From an uncultured Paraprevotella sp. (GTDB taxonomy: Bacteria > Bacteroidota > Bacteroidia > Bacteroidales > Bacteroidaceae), in the NCBI GenBank assembly GCA_944320765.1, contig CALUIS010000019.1, forward strand, positions 1 to 62,418: 62,418 nt of DNA. The letters are read 5' to 3'. The position numbers and the translations under genes are program-made. The notes under the pieces were generated by a model. It worked only from the letters and a program-made list of their open reading frames with translations. It had not been told where the DNA came from and searched no databases. Positions 8,723-17,881 of this stretch are shown here, in pieces (the stretch's first letter is position 1; every line of letters begins with the position of its first letter).

Positions 8723-9286
8723 TTATTTCACGCGCCCCAGGTAAGAACCGTCGCGGGTGTCCACTTCGATCATCTCGCCTTCGTTCACGAAGAGAGGCAC
8801 GCGCACCGTGGCGCCCGTCTCCACCGTGGCCGGCTTCAGCGTGTTGGTCGCCGTGTCGCCCTTCAGGCCCGGCTCAGTATAAGTGATTTTCAAGACCACC
8901 TTGGTCGGGACGTCGGCATAAAGCACCGTCTCCGTGGAAGCGTCCGAAACGACGTCCACCACCTCGCCTTCCTTCATGTAGTCCACCCCGTTGATCTGGT
9001 CCTTGGCAATGGGGATTTGCTCGAACGTCTCCTGGTTCATGAAGATGTAGTCCTCGCCCTCCTGGTACAGGTACTGGTACGGGCGGCGCTCCACACGCAC
9101 GTCCTCCAAAGCCTCGCCGATGTTGAAACGGCGGTCGAGCACGTAGCCGTTGACCACGTCCTTCAGCTTCGTACGCATGAACGTGTTGCCTTTGCCCGGC
9201 TTCACATGCAGGAAGTCGATACAGAAATACAGTTTCCCATCCAGGCGGATGCAGGTTCCCTTCTTAATGTCTTGAGCGTTAATCAT
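8723..9286 (-). CDS. efp: translation elongation factor P
   Basis: EF-P binds ribosomes stalled at proline runs and promotes peptide bond formation. The protein is 187 residues, the usual size, with an N-terminal KOW-like domain and two OB-type domains. The loop that receives the post-translational modification in other species is present as KPGKGNTF, with Lys32 in the position of the modified lysine. No modifying enzyme of the EpmB type is adjacent; the KamA-like protein at 43882 is related in fold, but its much longer N-terminal part makes that role uncertain. Confidence 0.95.
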   Translation of the reverse strand: MINAQDIKKGTCIRLDGKLYFCIDFLHVKPGKGNTFMRTKLKDVVNGYVLDRRFNIGEALEDVRVERRPYQYLYQEGEDYIFMNQETFEQIPIAKDQINGVDYMKEGEVVDVVSDASTETVLYADVPTKVVLKITYTEPGLKGDTATNTLKPATVETGATVRVPLFVNEGEMIEVDTRDGSYLGRVK

Positions 9287-9349
9287 AAAAACTTGCTTTA
9301 TAATCTATATTTTATTTTGTTTGAATGTCATGCGGACGCTTTCGCGCTG

Positions 9350-9382
9350 CAAAGTTAATGGAAAAAAGAAAAAAAACACAAA
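9350..9382 (-). promoter_or_regulatory. efp promoter
   Basis: The minus strand has TTTG (plus-strand 9379-9382), 21 nt, then TAACTTTG (plus-strand 9350-9357), a near-ideal Bacteroidetes promoter about 64 nt upstream of efp. Confidence 0.65.
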
Positions 9383-9407
9383 AGTTTGAGAGGAAAATGT
9401 CCGAACG

Positions 9408-9439
9408 CTTGCTTAATTTGAAAAAAGTGCCTAATTTTG
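9408..9439 (+). promoter_or_regulatory. rpmH promoter
   Basis: CTTG at 9408-9411, a 20-nt spacer and TAATTTTG at 9432-9439, 43 nt before the rpmH ATG. It is arranged back to back with the efp promoter. Confidence 0.6.
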
Positions 9440-9482
9440 CACCCCGAACCGAAAGGAAAACAAACAAAAACAGTATAAAGCG

Positions 9483-9638
9483 ATGAAAAGAACATTTCAA
9501 CCCCACAACAGAAGAAGAAAGAACAAGCATGGTTTCCGTGAAAGAATGTCCACGAAAAACGGGCGCAAAGTTTTGGCCGCACGCCGTGCGAAAGGCCGCA
9601 AGAAACTGAGCGTGTCCAGCGAAAGGCACAGCAAATAA
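9483..9638 (+). CDS. rpmH: 50S ribosomal protein L34
   Basis: A 51-residue, strongly basic protein. It starts [19 protein letters not shown], continues with [20 protein letters not shown] and ends in SSERHSK, the unmistakable L34 pattern. L34 is a structural protein of the large ribosomal subunit. It has its own promoter and terminator and is not next to rnpA or dnaA, unlike in many bacteria. Confidence 0.97.
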   Translation: MKRTFQPHNRRRKNKHGFRERMSTKNGRKVLAARRAKGRKKLSVSSERHSK

Positions 9639-9670
9639 CCCCACGGATGTCTTTTTCCGCAAGAAAACAA

Positions 9671-9702
9671 AAGAAGTAAGGCCCGCCTTACTTCTTTTTT
9701 GT
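9671..9702 (+). terminator. rpmH terminator
   Basis: An 11-bp stem (9671-9681 with 9686-9696) with a CCCG loop runs into a T tract (TTCTTTTTTG). It ends the rpmH transcript before the PASTA gene. Confidence 0.85.
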
Positions 9703-9712
9703 TTTTTATCAC

Positions 9713-9720
9713 TATCTTTG
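9713..9720 (+). promoter_or_regulatory. -7 box upstream of the PASTA-rluD-ddl unit
   Basis: TATCTTTG directly after the rpmH terminator and 26 nt before the PASTA gene start. It places the next transcription start between terminator and gene. Confidence 0.5.
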
Positions 9721-9746
9721 AAGCCAAATTAAGACAACATCCCGAA

Positions 9747-10406
9747 ATGACCCTGAAAGAATTCTTCGGAAAACTGACCAGCAAGATCCTATGGGTGAAC
9801 CTGCTGGCCATGTTCCTCCTCATAGTGGCCATCGCCGTCGGCACCTGGATCGCGCTGGACCGCTACACCATGCACGGCGTGGAAATCACCGTCCCCAACG
9901 TGAAAGGAATGCGCATCGCCGACGCGCGCCGGGCCTTGGAACGCCAAGGGCTGGCCCCCGTCGTGACCGACTCCGGGTACAACAAGACCCTGCCCTCCGG
10001 CACGGTGCTCGAGCAGACCCCCGTCAACGACAGCCAGGTGAAGCCTGGAAGGGAAATCTACCTGACCATCAACACCACGCGCACGCCCACACTCCCCATG
10101 CCGGACATCGCCGACAACAGCTCGATGCGCGAGGCGGAAGCGCGGCTCAAGGCCATGGGCTTCAAGCTCACCCCGCCGGAATATATCGAAGGGGAACGGG
10201 ATTGGGTGTACGGGGTCAAGTTCCGGGGGCGCAACCTCTTCGGGGGCGACCGCGTCCCCATCGACGCCGAACTGACCCTGCAGGTGGGGAGCGGAAGCTT
10301 CGGTGACGACTCGCTCTACGTGGACAGCTACGCCGCCATCCCCGCCGCGGACGGATTTGACGAAGGAGGACAGGAAGATTCCGCCAGCGACGAATATGGA
10401 AATTGA
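9747..10406 (+). CDS. membrane-anchored PASTA-domain protein
   Basis: A 219-residue protein with a short cytoplasmic tail, one membrane helix (about residues 15-35) and two PASTA modules (about 46-110 and 115-185), starting ITVPNVKGMRIADARRAL and MPDIADNSSMREAEARL. PASTA modules bind peptidoglycan fragments or beta-lactams in penicillin-binding proteins and kinases; here no kinase or transpeptidase domain is attached. It overlaps rluD by 11 nt and lies in an operon with ddl, so a cell-wall role is a reasonable inference. I start at MTLKEF; the open frame further upstream runs into the promoter box. Confidence 0.85.
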   Translation: MTLKEFFGKLTSKILWVNLLAMFLLIVAIAVGTWIALDRYTMHGVEITVPNVKGMRIADARRALERQGLAPVVTDSGYNKTLPSGTVLEQTPVNDSQVKPGREIYLTINTTRTPTLPMPDIADNSSMREAEARLKAMGFKLTPPEYIEGERDWVYGVKFRGRNLFGGDRVPIDAELTLQVGSGSFGDDSLYVDSYAAIPAADGFDEGGQEDSASDEYGN

Positions 10407-11454
10407 CGAGATAACAGGAACGGGAGAACCGGACGAGGAAGGCACGTCGGTGTACGAACACCACCGCCTCGCCGTGGACAGCGGGCAGAAGCCGATGCGC
10501 ATCGACAAGTTCCTGATGGAACATCTTTATAACACGTCGCGCAACCGGCTGCAGCGGGCCGCCGAACAGGAATTCATCCTGGTGAACGGACGCCCCGTGA
10601 AGAGCAGCTACAAGGTGAAGCCGCTCGACGAGATTGTCATCCTGCTCGACCGGCCCAAATACGACAACGAGATTGTCCCGGAAGACATCCCGCTGGACAT
10701 CGTGTACGAGGACGACGACCTCATCGTGGTGGACAAGCCCGCCGGGCTGGTGGTGCATCCGGGATGCGGGAACTACACCGGCACGCTGGTCAACGCCATC
10801 GCCTGGCACCTGAAGGACCACCCGGAATACGACCCGAACGACCCCACCGTGGGACTGGTGCACCGCATCGACAAGGACACGTCCGGCCTGCTGGTCGTGG
10901 CCAAGAACGCCGACGCCAAGACCTGCCTGGGTCGCCAGTTCTTCCACAAGACCACCCGCCGGCTCTACAACGCCCTGGTGTGGGGCAGCTTCGCGGAAAG
11001 CGAGGGCCGCATCGAAGGCAACATCGCCCGCCACCCCAGGGACCGGATGCAGATGGCCGTCTTCCCGCCGGACAGCGGCGTGGGAAAGGCCGCCGTGACG
11101 CACTACCGCGTGCTGGAGGAGTTTGGCTACGCGACCCTCGTGGAGTGCCGCCTCGAGACGGGGCGCACCCACCAGATACGGGCCCACATGAAGCATATCG
11201 GCCACCCGCTCTTCAACGACAGCCGCTACGGCGGCGACGAGATCCTGCGCGGCACGCCGTCCGGCAAGTACCGGCAGTTCATCCAGAACTGCTTCGCCGC
11301 CTGCCCCCGCCAAGCCCTTCACGCCCGCACGCTGGGATTCACCCATCCGCGTACCGGACGGGAGATGGACTTCACCTCGGAACTCCCGCCCGACATGGCC
11401 GGGCTGCTGGAACGCTGGCGCAACTACACCGCCGCCCAGAACACGGACATATAA
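10396..11454 (+). CDS. rluD: RluA/RluD-family pseudouridine synthase
   Basis: Converts specific uridines of 23S rRNA to pseudouridine. The 352-residue protein has an acidic N-terminal tail, an S4 RNA-binding domain (about residues 34-85) and a catalytic domain with VHRIDKDTSGLL, where Asp159 is the nucleophile. RTHQIRAHMKHIGHP is the second conserved signature. I start at MEIDEI, which overlaps the PASTA gene stop; the longer reading frame upstream lies inside that gene. The target position on the rRNA is not determinable here. Confidence 0.92.
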   Translation: MEIDEITGTGEPDEEGTSVYEHHRLAVDSGQKPMRIDKFLMEHLYNTSRNRLQRAAEQEFILVNGRPVKSSYKVKPLDEIVILLDRPKYDNEIVPEDIPLDIVYEDDDLIVVDKPAGLVVHPGCGNYTGTLVNAIAWHLKDHPEYDPNDPTVGLVHRIDKDTSGLLVVAKNADAKTCLGRQFFHKTTRRLYNALVWGSFAESEGRIEGNIARHPRDRMQMAVFPPDSGVGKAAVTHYRVLEEFGYATLVECRLETGRTHQIRAHMKHIGHPLFNDSRYGGDEILRGTPSGKYRQFIQNCFAACPRQALHARTLGFTHPRTGREMDFTSELPPDMAGLLERWRNYTAAQNTDI

Positions 11455-11494
11455 GGAGAAAGCTTTTTATACGACACATAACATCAGCAAGGAA

Positions 11495-12502
11495 ATGAAA
11501 AGAACGATTGCGATTGTAGCCGGAGGGGACTCCTCCGAACACGACGTTTCCCTTCGGAGCGCCGAAGGCATCCACTCTTTCCTCGACCAGGAAAGGTATG
11601 AAGTGTACACCATCGAAATCAAAGGCATGACGTGGGAGGCCCACCTGAAGGACGGCAGCCGCGCCACCGTGGACCGCAACGACTTCAGCTTCATGGAAGG
11701 CGGCCGCCGCGTGCGCCCCGACTTTGCCTACATCACCATACACGGCACCCCGGGCGAGAACGGCATCCTGCAGGGATACTTCGACCTCATCCACCTGCCC
11801 TATTCCACCTCGGACGTCCTGGTGGAGGCCATGACCTTCAACAAGTTCACCCTCAACCAGTACCTGAAAGGCTTCGGCGTCAGCGTCAGCGAGAGCCTCA
11901 TTATCCGCAAAGGCTTCGAGAACCTGGTGACCGACCGCGAAATCGTGGAGAAAATCGGCCTGCCCTGCTTCGTGAAGCCCAACGCGGGCGGCTCCAGCTT
12001 CGGCGTGACCAAGGTGAAGGAGGCCGGACAGCTCCACGAGGCCATCATGAAGGCCATGCACGAGAGCGACGAGGTCATGGTGGAAGCCTTCATGGAAGGC
12101 ACGGAAATCACCTGCGGCTGTTACAAGACGAAGGAGAAGGAAGTGGTGTTCCCCATCACCGAGGTGGTCACGGACAACGAGTTCTTCGACTACAACGCCA
12201 AGTACAACGGCCAGGTGCGCGAAATCACTCCCGCACGCCTGAAAGAGGACACCGCCGAGCGCGTGCGCCTCATCACCTCCACCATCTACGACATCCTGGG
12301 ATGCAGCGGCATCATCCGCGTGGACTACATCATCACCCCCGTGAAAGGAGAGGACGGGCAGGAGAAAGAACGTATCAACATGCTGGAGATCAACACCACG
12401 CCGGGCATGACTGCCACCAGTTTCATCCCCCAGCAGGTGCGGGCCGCCGGGCTGGAGATGAAGGACGTGCTCACAGACATCATCGAAGACAAGTTTTCTT
12501 AA
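11495..12502 (+). CDS. ddl: D-alanine--D-alanine ligase
   Basis: Ddl joins two D-alanines with ATP to make the dipeptide that MurF uses. The 335-residue protein starts KRTIAIVAGGDSSEHDVSLRSAEG, has the HGTPGENG loop, the YSTSD-VLVEAMTFNK segment before the ATP-grasp core, FVKPNAGGSSFGV, and MLEINTTPGMTATS near the end. It lies between rluD and an acyltransferase gene in a plus-strand run of envelope genes. Confidence 0.96.
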   Translation: MKRTIAIVAGGDSSEHDVSLRSAEGIHSFLDQERYEVYTIEIKGMTWEAHLKDGSRATVDRNDFSFMEGGRRVRPDFAYITIHGTPGENGILQGYFDLIHLPYSTSDVLVEAMTFNKFTLNQYLKGFGVSVSESLIIRKGFENLVTDREIVEKIGLPCFVKPNAGGSSFGVTKVKEAGQLHEAIMKAMHESDEVMVEAFMEGTEITCGCYKTKEKEVVFPITEVVTDNEFFDYNAKYNGQVREITPARLKEDTAERVRLITSTIYDILGCSGIIRVDYIITPVKGEDGQEKERINMLEINTTPGMTATSFIPQQVRAAGLEMKDVLTDIIEDKFS

Positions 12503-12515
12503 ATCCATACCGACT

Positions 12516-13673
12516 ATGCGTACGCCTGAAGAATTCGACGAAATCCGTCCCTACGACCCGGAAGAGCTGCCGGGCGTCATCGAAGAACTGGTTGCCGACC
12601 CGGAATTCCGCGCGGCGGCGGAGCAGGTGCTCAAAGGCATTCCTTATGAGAAAGCCTGCGACATGCTGCGCTCCTGCCACACCAACCTGGAAGTGCAGGT
12701 CAAGATGTTCTACCCCCTGCTCAAGGAGCTGCTCGCCAAGTGTTCCGACGGTTTCACGCTGGAAGGCACGGCGCAAGTGGACAAGCACACGCCCCACACC
12801 TACATCACCAACCACCGCGACATCGTGACGGACTCGGCCTTCCTCTCCGTCGGGCTGCTGGACAGCGGCTTCGGCAACACCGTGGAAATCGCCATCGGCG
12901 ACAACCTGCTCATCCGCCCGTGGATCCGCAAGCTGGTGCGCGTGGACAAGGCCTTCATCGTGCAACGCTCCGCCGGGCTGCGGCAGATGCTGGCCTCCAG
13001 CGCGCGGATGAGCCGCTACATGCACTACGCCGTCGCCGTCAAGCACGAGAGCATCTGGATTGCCCAGCGCGAGGGGCGGGCCAAGGACTCGGACGACCGC
13101 ACCCAGGACGCCATCCTCAAGATGATGGCCATGGGTGGCGAAGGAAGCGTCGTGGATCGGCTCAAGCAGCTGGACCTCGTTCCCGTCGCGCTCTCCTACG
13201 AATATGACCCGTGCGACTACCTGAAAGCCCAGGAGTTCCAGCAGAAGCGGGACATCGAGGCGTTCAAGAAGAGTCCGGCAGACGACCTGTTGAACATGCA
13301 GACGGGCATCTTCGGCCGCAAGGGACGCATCTGCTTCCGCATGGCCGGCAGCCTGAACGGATGGCTGGACAGCCTCCCGGCAGACCTGCCCAAGAGCGAA
13401 CTGTTCGCCGCCGTCGCCCGCCACATCGACCGGGAAATCCACCGCAACTACGAGCTGTACCCCGGCAATTATGCCGCCGCCGACCTGCTGCGCGCCACGG
13501 CGGACTTCGCAGCGCATTACACGCCGGAGGAGAAAGCCCGCTTCGAGGATTACCTGCAAGGACAGCTGCGGAAGGTGACGCTCCCCCGACCCGACACGGA
13601 CTTCCTGCGCGAACGCCTGCTCACCATGTATGCCAACCCGGTGTTCAACCACGAAGCGGCCCTCCAGGAATAA
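12516..13673 (+). CDS. probable glycerophospholipid acyltransferase (PlsC-like)
   Basis: A 385-residue protein with an acyltransferase-like centre. The segment TYITNHRDIVTD (about residues 95-106) resembles the catalytic HX4D motif of the PlsB/PlsC family but has one extra residue between His100 and Asp106. IWIAQREGRAKDSDDRTQ fits the glycerol-phosphate binding block usually written EGTR. There is no clear membrane helix. It begins 13 nt after ddl. The likely role is transfer of an acyl chain in phospholipid or ornithine-lipid synthesis, but the acceptor is uncertain. Confidence 0.65.
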   Translation: MRTPEEFDEIRPYDPEELPGVIEELVADPEFRAAAEQVLKGIPYEKACDMLRSCHTNLEVQVKMFYPLLKELLAKCSDGFTLEGTAQVDKHTPHTYITNHRDIVTDSAFLSVGLLDSGFGNTVEIAIGDNLLIRPWIRKLVRVDKAFIVQRSAGLRQMLASSARMSRYMHYAVAVKHESIWIAQREGRAKDSDDRTQDAILKMMAMGGEGSVVDRLKQLDLVPVALSYEYDPCDYLKAQEFQQKRDIEAFKKSPADDLLNMQTGIFGRKGRICFRMAGSLNGWLDSLPADLPKSELFAAVARHIDREIHRNYELYPGNYAAADLLRATADFAAHYTPEEKARFEDYLQGQLRKVTLPRPDTDFLRERLLTMYANPVFNHEAALQE

Positions 13674-13675
13674 AT

Positions 13676-14395
13676 ATGCCCGCGTTCAAGTCAAACCCTT
13701 CAGGCCCTGCGGACCAGCTTCCCTCCAAGGCGGAGCAGTTCCTTGCAGCCGCCCCGCGGCTGAAAAGGCTGTTGCCGCTCGCCGCCGGCCTGTTCCTCCT
13801 CGCGGCCTGCGACAAGGAGGACGACGGCTACTTCTACCCCTCCCTCATCACGGAATTCGCCGAGCTGCAGGCCGACGGCACGGGGACGGGCGTGTCCTTC
13901 ACCACCGACGGCGGCGAGGACTACGCCATCAACAGCCCCCTGGGCGGCCTGCAGCCCGACGCCGTCTACCGGGTGGTGTGCGGCTACGAGCCTACGGGCG
14001 GCCTCCGCGACGGACTGCCCGTGGCCCGTCTCTACACCCTCGAGAACGCCGTCCTGCTGCAACCGTCCGAAGCCCCCTCCGCCGAGGACGAGCCAACCGG
14101 CGTGACAGCCGTCTGGCGCGGCGGCGGCTACCTGAACCTGCAGCTCACCCCCAAGACCCAGGGCGGCACCCAGCTTTGGGGCTACCGCACGGACTCCGTC
14201 CGCACCGCCGCCTCCGGCCAGGCCTTTTACCACTTCTCCCTCTACCACCGCCAGCCGGACGACCCCTATTCCTACTCCGCCACCGTCTATGCCAGCCTGC
14301 CCCTTTTCCAGGTGGACGGCCTGCAGCCCGGCGACAGCCTTTCCTTCACGGTTCTCACTTTCGAGGGTCGCAAGACGTGGCGGTTTCTGTACTAA
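13676..14395 (+). CDS. lipoprotein, possibly NigD-like
   Basis: A 239-residue lipoprotein starting 2 nt after the acyltransferase stop. A long N-terminal region precedes a hydrophobic stretch ending in the lipobox LLAAC (cysteine near residue 44), followed by an acidic DKEDDGYF linker. The rest is rich in beta-type residues. The C-DKEDDGY start and two-part beta layout recall the Bacteroides NigD-like family, but similarity is weak by eye. The 27-residue hydrophilic head before the signal is unusual; a start at a later TTG is possible. Function unknown. Confidence 0.6.
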   Translation: MPAFKSNPSGPADQLPSKAEQFLAAAPRLKRLLPLAAGLFLLAACDKEDDGYFYPSLITEFAELQADGTGTGVSFTTDGGEDYAINSPLGGLQPDAVYRVVCGYEPTGGLRDGLPVARLYTLENAVLLQPSEAPSAEDEPTGVTAVWRGGGYLNLQLTPKTQGGTQLWGYRTDSVRTAASGQAFYHFSLYHRQPDDPYSYSATVYASLPLFQVDGLQPGDSLSFTVLTFEGRKTWRFLY

Positions 14396-14427
14396 AAGGC
14401 GGCCTATCTGTTAAACAATGCTAATTA

Positions 14428-14437
14428 CCCCCCCCCC
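14428..14437. repeat. C10 homopolymer tract
   Basis: Ten consecutive C residues lie about 160 bp upstream of the AraC-type gene, next to a direct repeat of GTTAACT (14438-14444 and 14448-14454). Such runs are prone to slipped-strand length change. No recognisable promoter box was found around it, so a regulatory role is open. Confidence 0.5.
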
Positions 14438-14594
14438 GTTAACTTTCGTTAACTACGGAGCTATGTAATATCTCCGCTTTTCACCCCATTTTTGTGCTAT
14501 AGTCAGTGGGGCGGCAACTTGCAGAAGCCGCACCCCGCCCTTCCGGAAGCTTCAGTACCCAACGGGCAACCGGAACATTTAAACTTGTACGATT

Positions 14595-15464
14595 ATGGAC
14601 ATTCTTTACCCGGAACAGCATCGGGGCTGCATGGAATACCGCAGGCAGGGGGCCACCAGGTTCCGGTTTTCGGCTTTTCCCAACCCGCATTTGCCCGAAT
14701 CGTTGGAAATCCAACGCTCCACCGTCTTATTCCTATTGGACGGGGAAATTTCCGTCACGTGCGACAACTTCTCGGACAAGAGCCTCCGCGCAAACGAAAT
14801 GGCCCTGTGTCCAGCTCGTTCCTGCACCTACGTCCGCATCATACAGCCCGGGCATTTCATCAGTTGTGCCTTCACGGAGCTGCAAAACCTGTGCAACAGG
14901 CTCTCTTTCCAGAACCTCCATAACTTCGTCCCTAAAAATTTCCGTTACGACTACACCGTCCTGCCGGTACGCCCCAGGATCCGGGAATACCTCACCCTGC
15001 TACGGCACGGGCTGGAGGACGGCCTGGGCTGCACCCACTTCCACGAGATGAAGGGGCAGGAGCTTTTCCTGCTCCTCAGGGCCTACTACACCAACGAGGA
15101 ACTGGCCTCATTCTTTTTTCCCCTGCTGGGCGAGGACCTGGACTTCAAGAACTGGATCCTCATGAACTACCAGCTGTTCCTCCCCATCAAGGACTTCGCC
15201 GCCATGGCCAACATGAGCGTGGACACGTTTAAAAGGACGTTCAAAAAAGAGTTTGGCATGCCCATCCACAAATGGCTCACCGAGCAGAAAGCCCATCTGG
15301 TCTGCCGCGACATCATGCTGGGCAAGCACACGCTGGCCGAAATTGCCGACCGCTACCGCTTCTCTTCCCAGGCCTATCTTTGTACTTTCTGCAAGACCCA
15401 TCTCGGCAAAACCCCGCAGAAATTGCGGACACAGCAGCCCGGCCACCCGTTCCTGGCCTTATAA
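14595..15464 (+). CDS. AraC-family transcriptional regulator of the fimbrial region
   Basis: A 289-residue regulator. The N-terminal 160 residues hold no effector-domain signature I recognise. The C-terminal 100 residues contain two helix-turn-helix parts: MSVDTFKRTFKKEFGMPIHKW and TLAEIADRYRFSSQAYLCTF, typical of AraC. It stands alone on the plus strand just upstream of the fimbrial operon, so it is the natural candidate activator of that operon; this is inference from position. The leader (14396-14594) has a C10 tract, GTTAACT repeats and a GC-rich hairpin near 14508-14536. Confidence 0.88.
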   Translation: MDILYPEQHRGCMEYRRQGATRFRFSAFPNPHLPESLEIQRSTVLFLLDGEISVTCDNFSDKSLRANEMALCPARSCTYVRIIQPGHFISCAFTELQNLCNRLSFQNLHNFVPKNFRYDYTVLPVRPRIREYLTLLRHGLEDGLGCTHFHEMKGQELFLLLRAYYTNEELASFFFPLLGEDLDFKNWILMNYQLFLPIKDFAAMANMSVDTFKRTFKKEFGMPIHKWLTEQKAHLVCRDIMLGKHTLAEIADRYRFSSQAYLCTFCKTHLGKTPQKLRTQQPGHPFLAL

Positions 15465-15544
15465 AAACGCCGAAAATAGCCCGTTTGCTTCTTTTTTGAA
15501 AAAGAATGCTCCTTTTTCGTAAGGGCGCGCGCGCCTTTGCACCC

Positions 15545-15552
15545 TACTTTTG
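15545..15552 (+). promoter_or_regulatory. -7 box of the fimbrial operon
   Basis: TACTTTTG 32 nt upstream of the DUF3575 gene. The -33 position does not show TTTG, which fits a promoter that needs an activator such as the neighbouring AraC protein. Confidence 0.5.
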
Positions 15553-15583
15553 CAGTGTTAAAAGAACTTTAAACGGTTTCCGA

Positions 15584-16123
15584 ATGAAGCATTCAATCTG
15601 TTATACCATATTATACTGCGCCTTCTGCGCTTGCACCCTGCCCGGCAAAGCGCAGGAAGTGGCCGTCAAGACCAACGCGCTCTATTGGGCCGGTGCCTCT
15701 CCGAACGCCGGAGTGGAAATCGGGCTGGCCCCGCGCTTCACGCTGGACCTCTCCGCCGCCTACAACCCCTGGAACTTCAAGAAAGGAATGCTCCACTTCT
15801 GGCTGGCACAGCCCGAGGCCCGCTATTGGTTCTGCGAGAAATTCGAGGGGCACTTCGTGGGTGTCCACGCCCACGCCGCACAGTTCTACGGGGAAATGAA
15901 CGACAACCGCTACGACGGCTACCTGGCCGGCGGGGGCCTCACCTACGGCTATGCCTGGATCCTCTCCCCGCATTGGAACATGGAGGCCACCGTCGGCGTG
16001 GGATACGCGCACCTGTGGTACGACCAGAGCGAATGCCTGCCCTGCAACAAGGACAGCCGTCCCGAACACAAGAATTACGTAGGCCCCACGAAAATCGGCC
16101 TCGCCATTTCATATATCTTCTAA
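15584..16123 (+). CDS. DUF3575-family outer-membrane protein of the fimbrial operon
   Basis: A 179-residue exported protein. Residues 1-24 form a signal peptide ending near GKAQ. The mature part starts EVAVKTNALYWAGASPNAGVE, a hallmark of DUF3575, and continues with alternating strands that suggest a small beta-barrel (WNMEATVGVGYAHLWYD, IGLAISYIF at the end). DUF3575 genes commonly open Bacteroidales type V fimbrial operons; the exact job is unknown. The upstream part of the frame is excluded because the promoter box lies inside it. Confidence 0.85.
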   Translation: MKHSICYTILYCAFCACTLPGKAQEVAVKTNALYWAGASPNAGVEIGLAPRFTLDLSAAYNPWNFKKGMLHFWLAQPEARYWFCEKFEGHFVGVHAHAAQFYGEMNDNRYDGYLAGGGLTYGYAWILSPHWNMEATVGVGYAHLWYDQSECLPCNKDSRPEHKNYVGPTKIGLAISYIF

Positions 16124-16135
16124 ATCTTGACGAGC

Positions 16136-17881
16136 ATGAACCACTCATTGACATATGCCGCACTGTTGGCCGCATCTCTCGCGACGCTGTCGGGATGCGT
16201 CTCGCGCAAAGCCGTCCGGCAGGGGGTGCAAGTCACCCCGAAACCGGTGGCCGTATTCCCCGACAGTGCCAACCAGCTGAGACTTGATGTGGAGTTCCAC
16301 GTGCCGGAACGCTATTTCTCACGGCGCAACCGTCTGGTCATCACCCCGCAGTTCATCGCCGGGAACGGGACGGCCGACTTCGCCCCACTCGTGGTGGACG
16401 CTCCGGCCTACACCAAGAAGCAAATGCGGAGGCAGGCGCTTGAAGGCTATACTGACTCCCTGACCGCCGGAGCCTTCCGGCAGGAACGGGCCGGAAAGGC
16501 CGTCGACCTGGCCTATTCCGACAGCATCCTCCTGCCTTTTGACGCTACGGACGGACGCATCGTGGCGGTGGTGTCGAAAGACGGCTGCGGCGAATGCACC
16601 GGCATCGACACGGTGGACATCGGCCTTGTGAACAACCCCGTCACGCTGATCGACCCCAAGAAAGGGCTGGACCTTTCCTGGCAAGATCCCCAGTTCGTCA
16701 TCCGTCCCAAAATCATGGAGGGGCGCGGCACGGCCAACCTGCAGTTCAAAATCAACCAATACGACATCGACCTCGCCTTGGGACACAACCGCGAGGAGAT
16801 GGAAAAGATGACGAACACCCTGCGGCCCATCCTCGACGACACGCTGGCCACGTTGAAAAGACTGGCCATCACCGGTCTGGCCTCGGCCGACGGTTCGCTG
16901 GCCCTCAACACGCGGCTGGCACGCAACCGCGCCGCATCGGCACGCGCTTGGCTGGTGGAACACTTGAAAGGCACGCGCACCGCGTTGTCTCCCCGGATGA
17001 TCACGGCCGACTCGCGGCCTGAGGGCTGGATGCCCGTAGTGGCGGCCATGGCCGCCGACGGCAATCCAGACAGCGTGAAGGTGAAGGCCATCCTCGAGAA
17101 ATACGCGGACAACAACGACGACGTGCAGGAAAGCCACATCCGGCAGCTGGACTGCTGGACGGACATCCGCGAGAAATACCTGCAAAAGGACCGCAAGGTG
17201 GAATACGTCTACAACTATACCATCCGGAGCTTCACCACCGATGCCGAACTGCTGGCCATGTACGACAAGCGGCCCGACGCCTTCAACGAAGAGGAGCTGC
17301 TGCGCGTGGCCACGCTCGCCGAGGGAGACGACCGCAAGATGGAGGTCTACCAGACGATTACCCACTACTTCCCGCAATCCCAAGTGGCCGCCAACAACAC
17401 GGCGGTGCTCTACCTGCGCCAGGACCGCCCCGAAGAGGCCCGCAAGGTGCTCGAACGCGTGAAGGACTTCTCGCCGGAGATGCTGAACACGATGGCCGCC
17501 ACGTATGTTTACCGCGACGATTACGAACGGGCCGTGGAACTGTTGCAAGACGTGCAACTGCCTGAGGCGCGCTACAACCTGGGGCTGCTGAAGGCCAAGC
17601 AGCGCAAGCTGCAGGAGGCTTACGAGCTGTTGCGTCCCTTCGGCGACCTGAACAGTGCCATCGCCGCCTTGAGCGTGCGGCAGGACGAGGAGGCCAAAGC
17701 CATGCTGGACAAGCTGGACGACCCAAGCCCGCGTGCCGAATATGCCCGTGCCATCGCCTGCGCCCGCCTGGGCGACACCGCAGCCGCACGGGAGCATCTG
17801 GAAAAGGCCTGCGCCGACGAGTCACTGGCCCGCCGCGCCGCCACCGACCCGGAATTCATCGCTAATCACATCCAACCATGA
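16136..17881 (+). CDS. DUF3868-family fimbrial operon lipoprotein with OmpA-like part
   Basis: A 581-residue lipoprotein with signal MNHSLTYAALLAASLATLSGC. A DUF3868-like beta region (about residues 25-200) is followed by an OmpA-like stretch around residues 240-270 (ASADGS, then LARNRAASARAWL), which in other proteins touches peptidoglycan. The last 150 residues look like TPR-type helices (RQDRPEEARKVLERV, YERAVELL). It ends by overlapping the next gene in an ATGA junction. I infer a periplasmic or outer-membrane assembly factor for the pilus. Confidence 0.82.
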   Translation: MNHSLTYAALLAASLATLSGCVSRKAVRQGVQVTPKPVAVFPDSANQLRLDVEFHVPERYFSRRNRLVITPQFIAGNGTADFAPLVVDAPAYTKKQMRRQALEGYTDSLTAGAFRQERAGKAVDLAYSDSILLPFDATDGRIVAVVSKDGCGECTGIDTVDIGLVNNPVTLIDPKKGLDLSWQDPQFVIRPKIMEGRGTANLQFKINQYDIDLALGHNREEMEKMTNTLRPILDDTLATLKRLAITGLASADGSLALNTRLARNRAASARAWLVEHLKGTRTALSPRMITADSRPEGWMPVVAAMAADGNPDSVKVKAILEKYADNNDDVQESHIRQLDCWTDIREKYLQKDRKVEYVYNYTIRSFTTDAELLAMYDKRPDAFNEEELLRVATLAEGDDRKMEVYQTITHYFPQSQVAANNTAVLYLRQDRPEEARKVLERVKDFSPEMLNTMAATYVYRDDYERAVELLQDVQLPEARYNLGLLKAKQRKLQEAYELLRPFGDLNSAIAALSVRQDEEAKAMLDKLDDPSPRAEYARAIACARLGDTAAAREHLEKACADESLARRAATDPEFIANHIQP

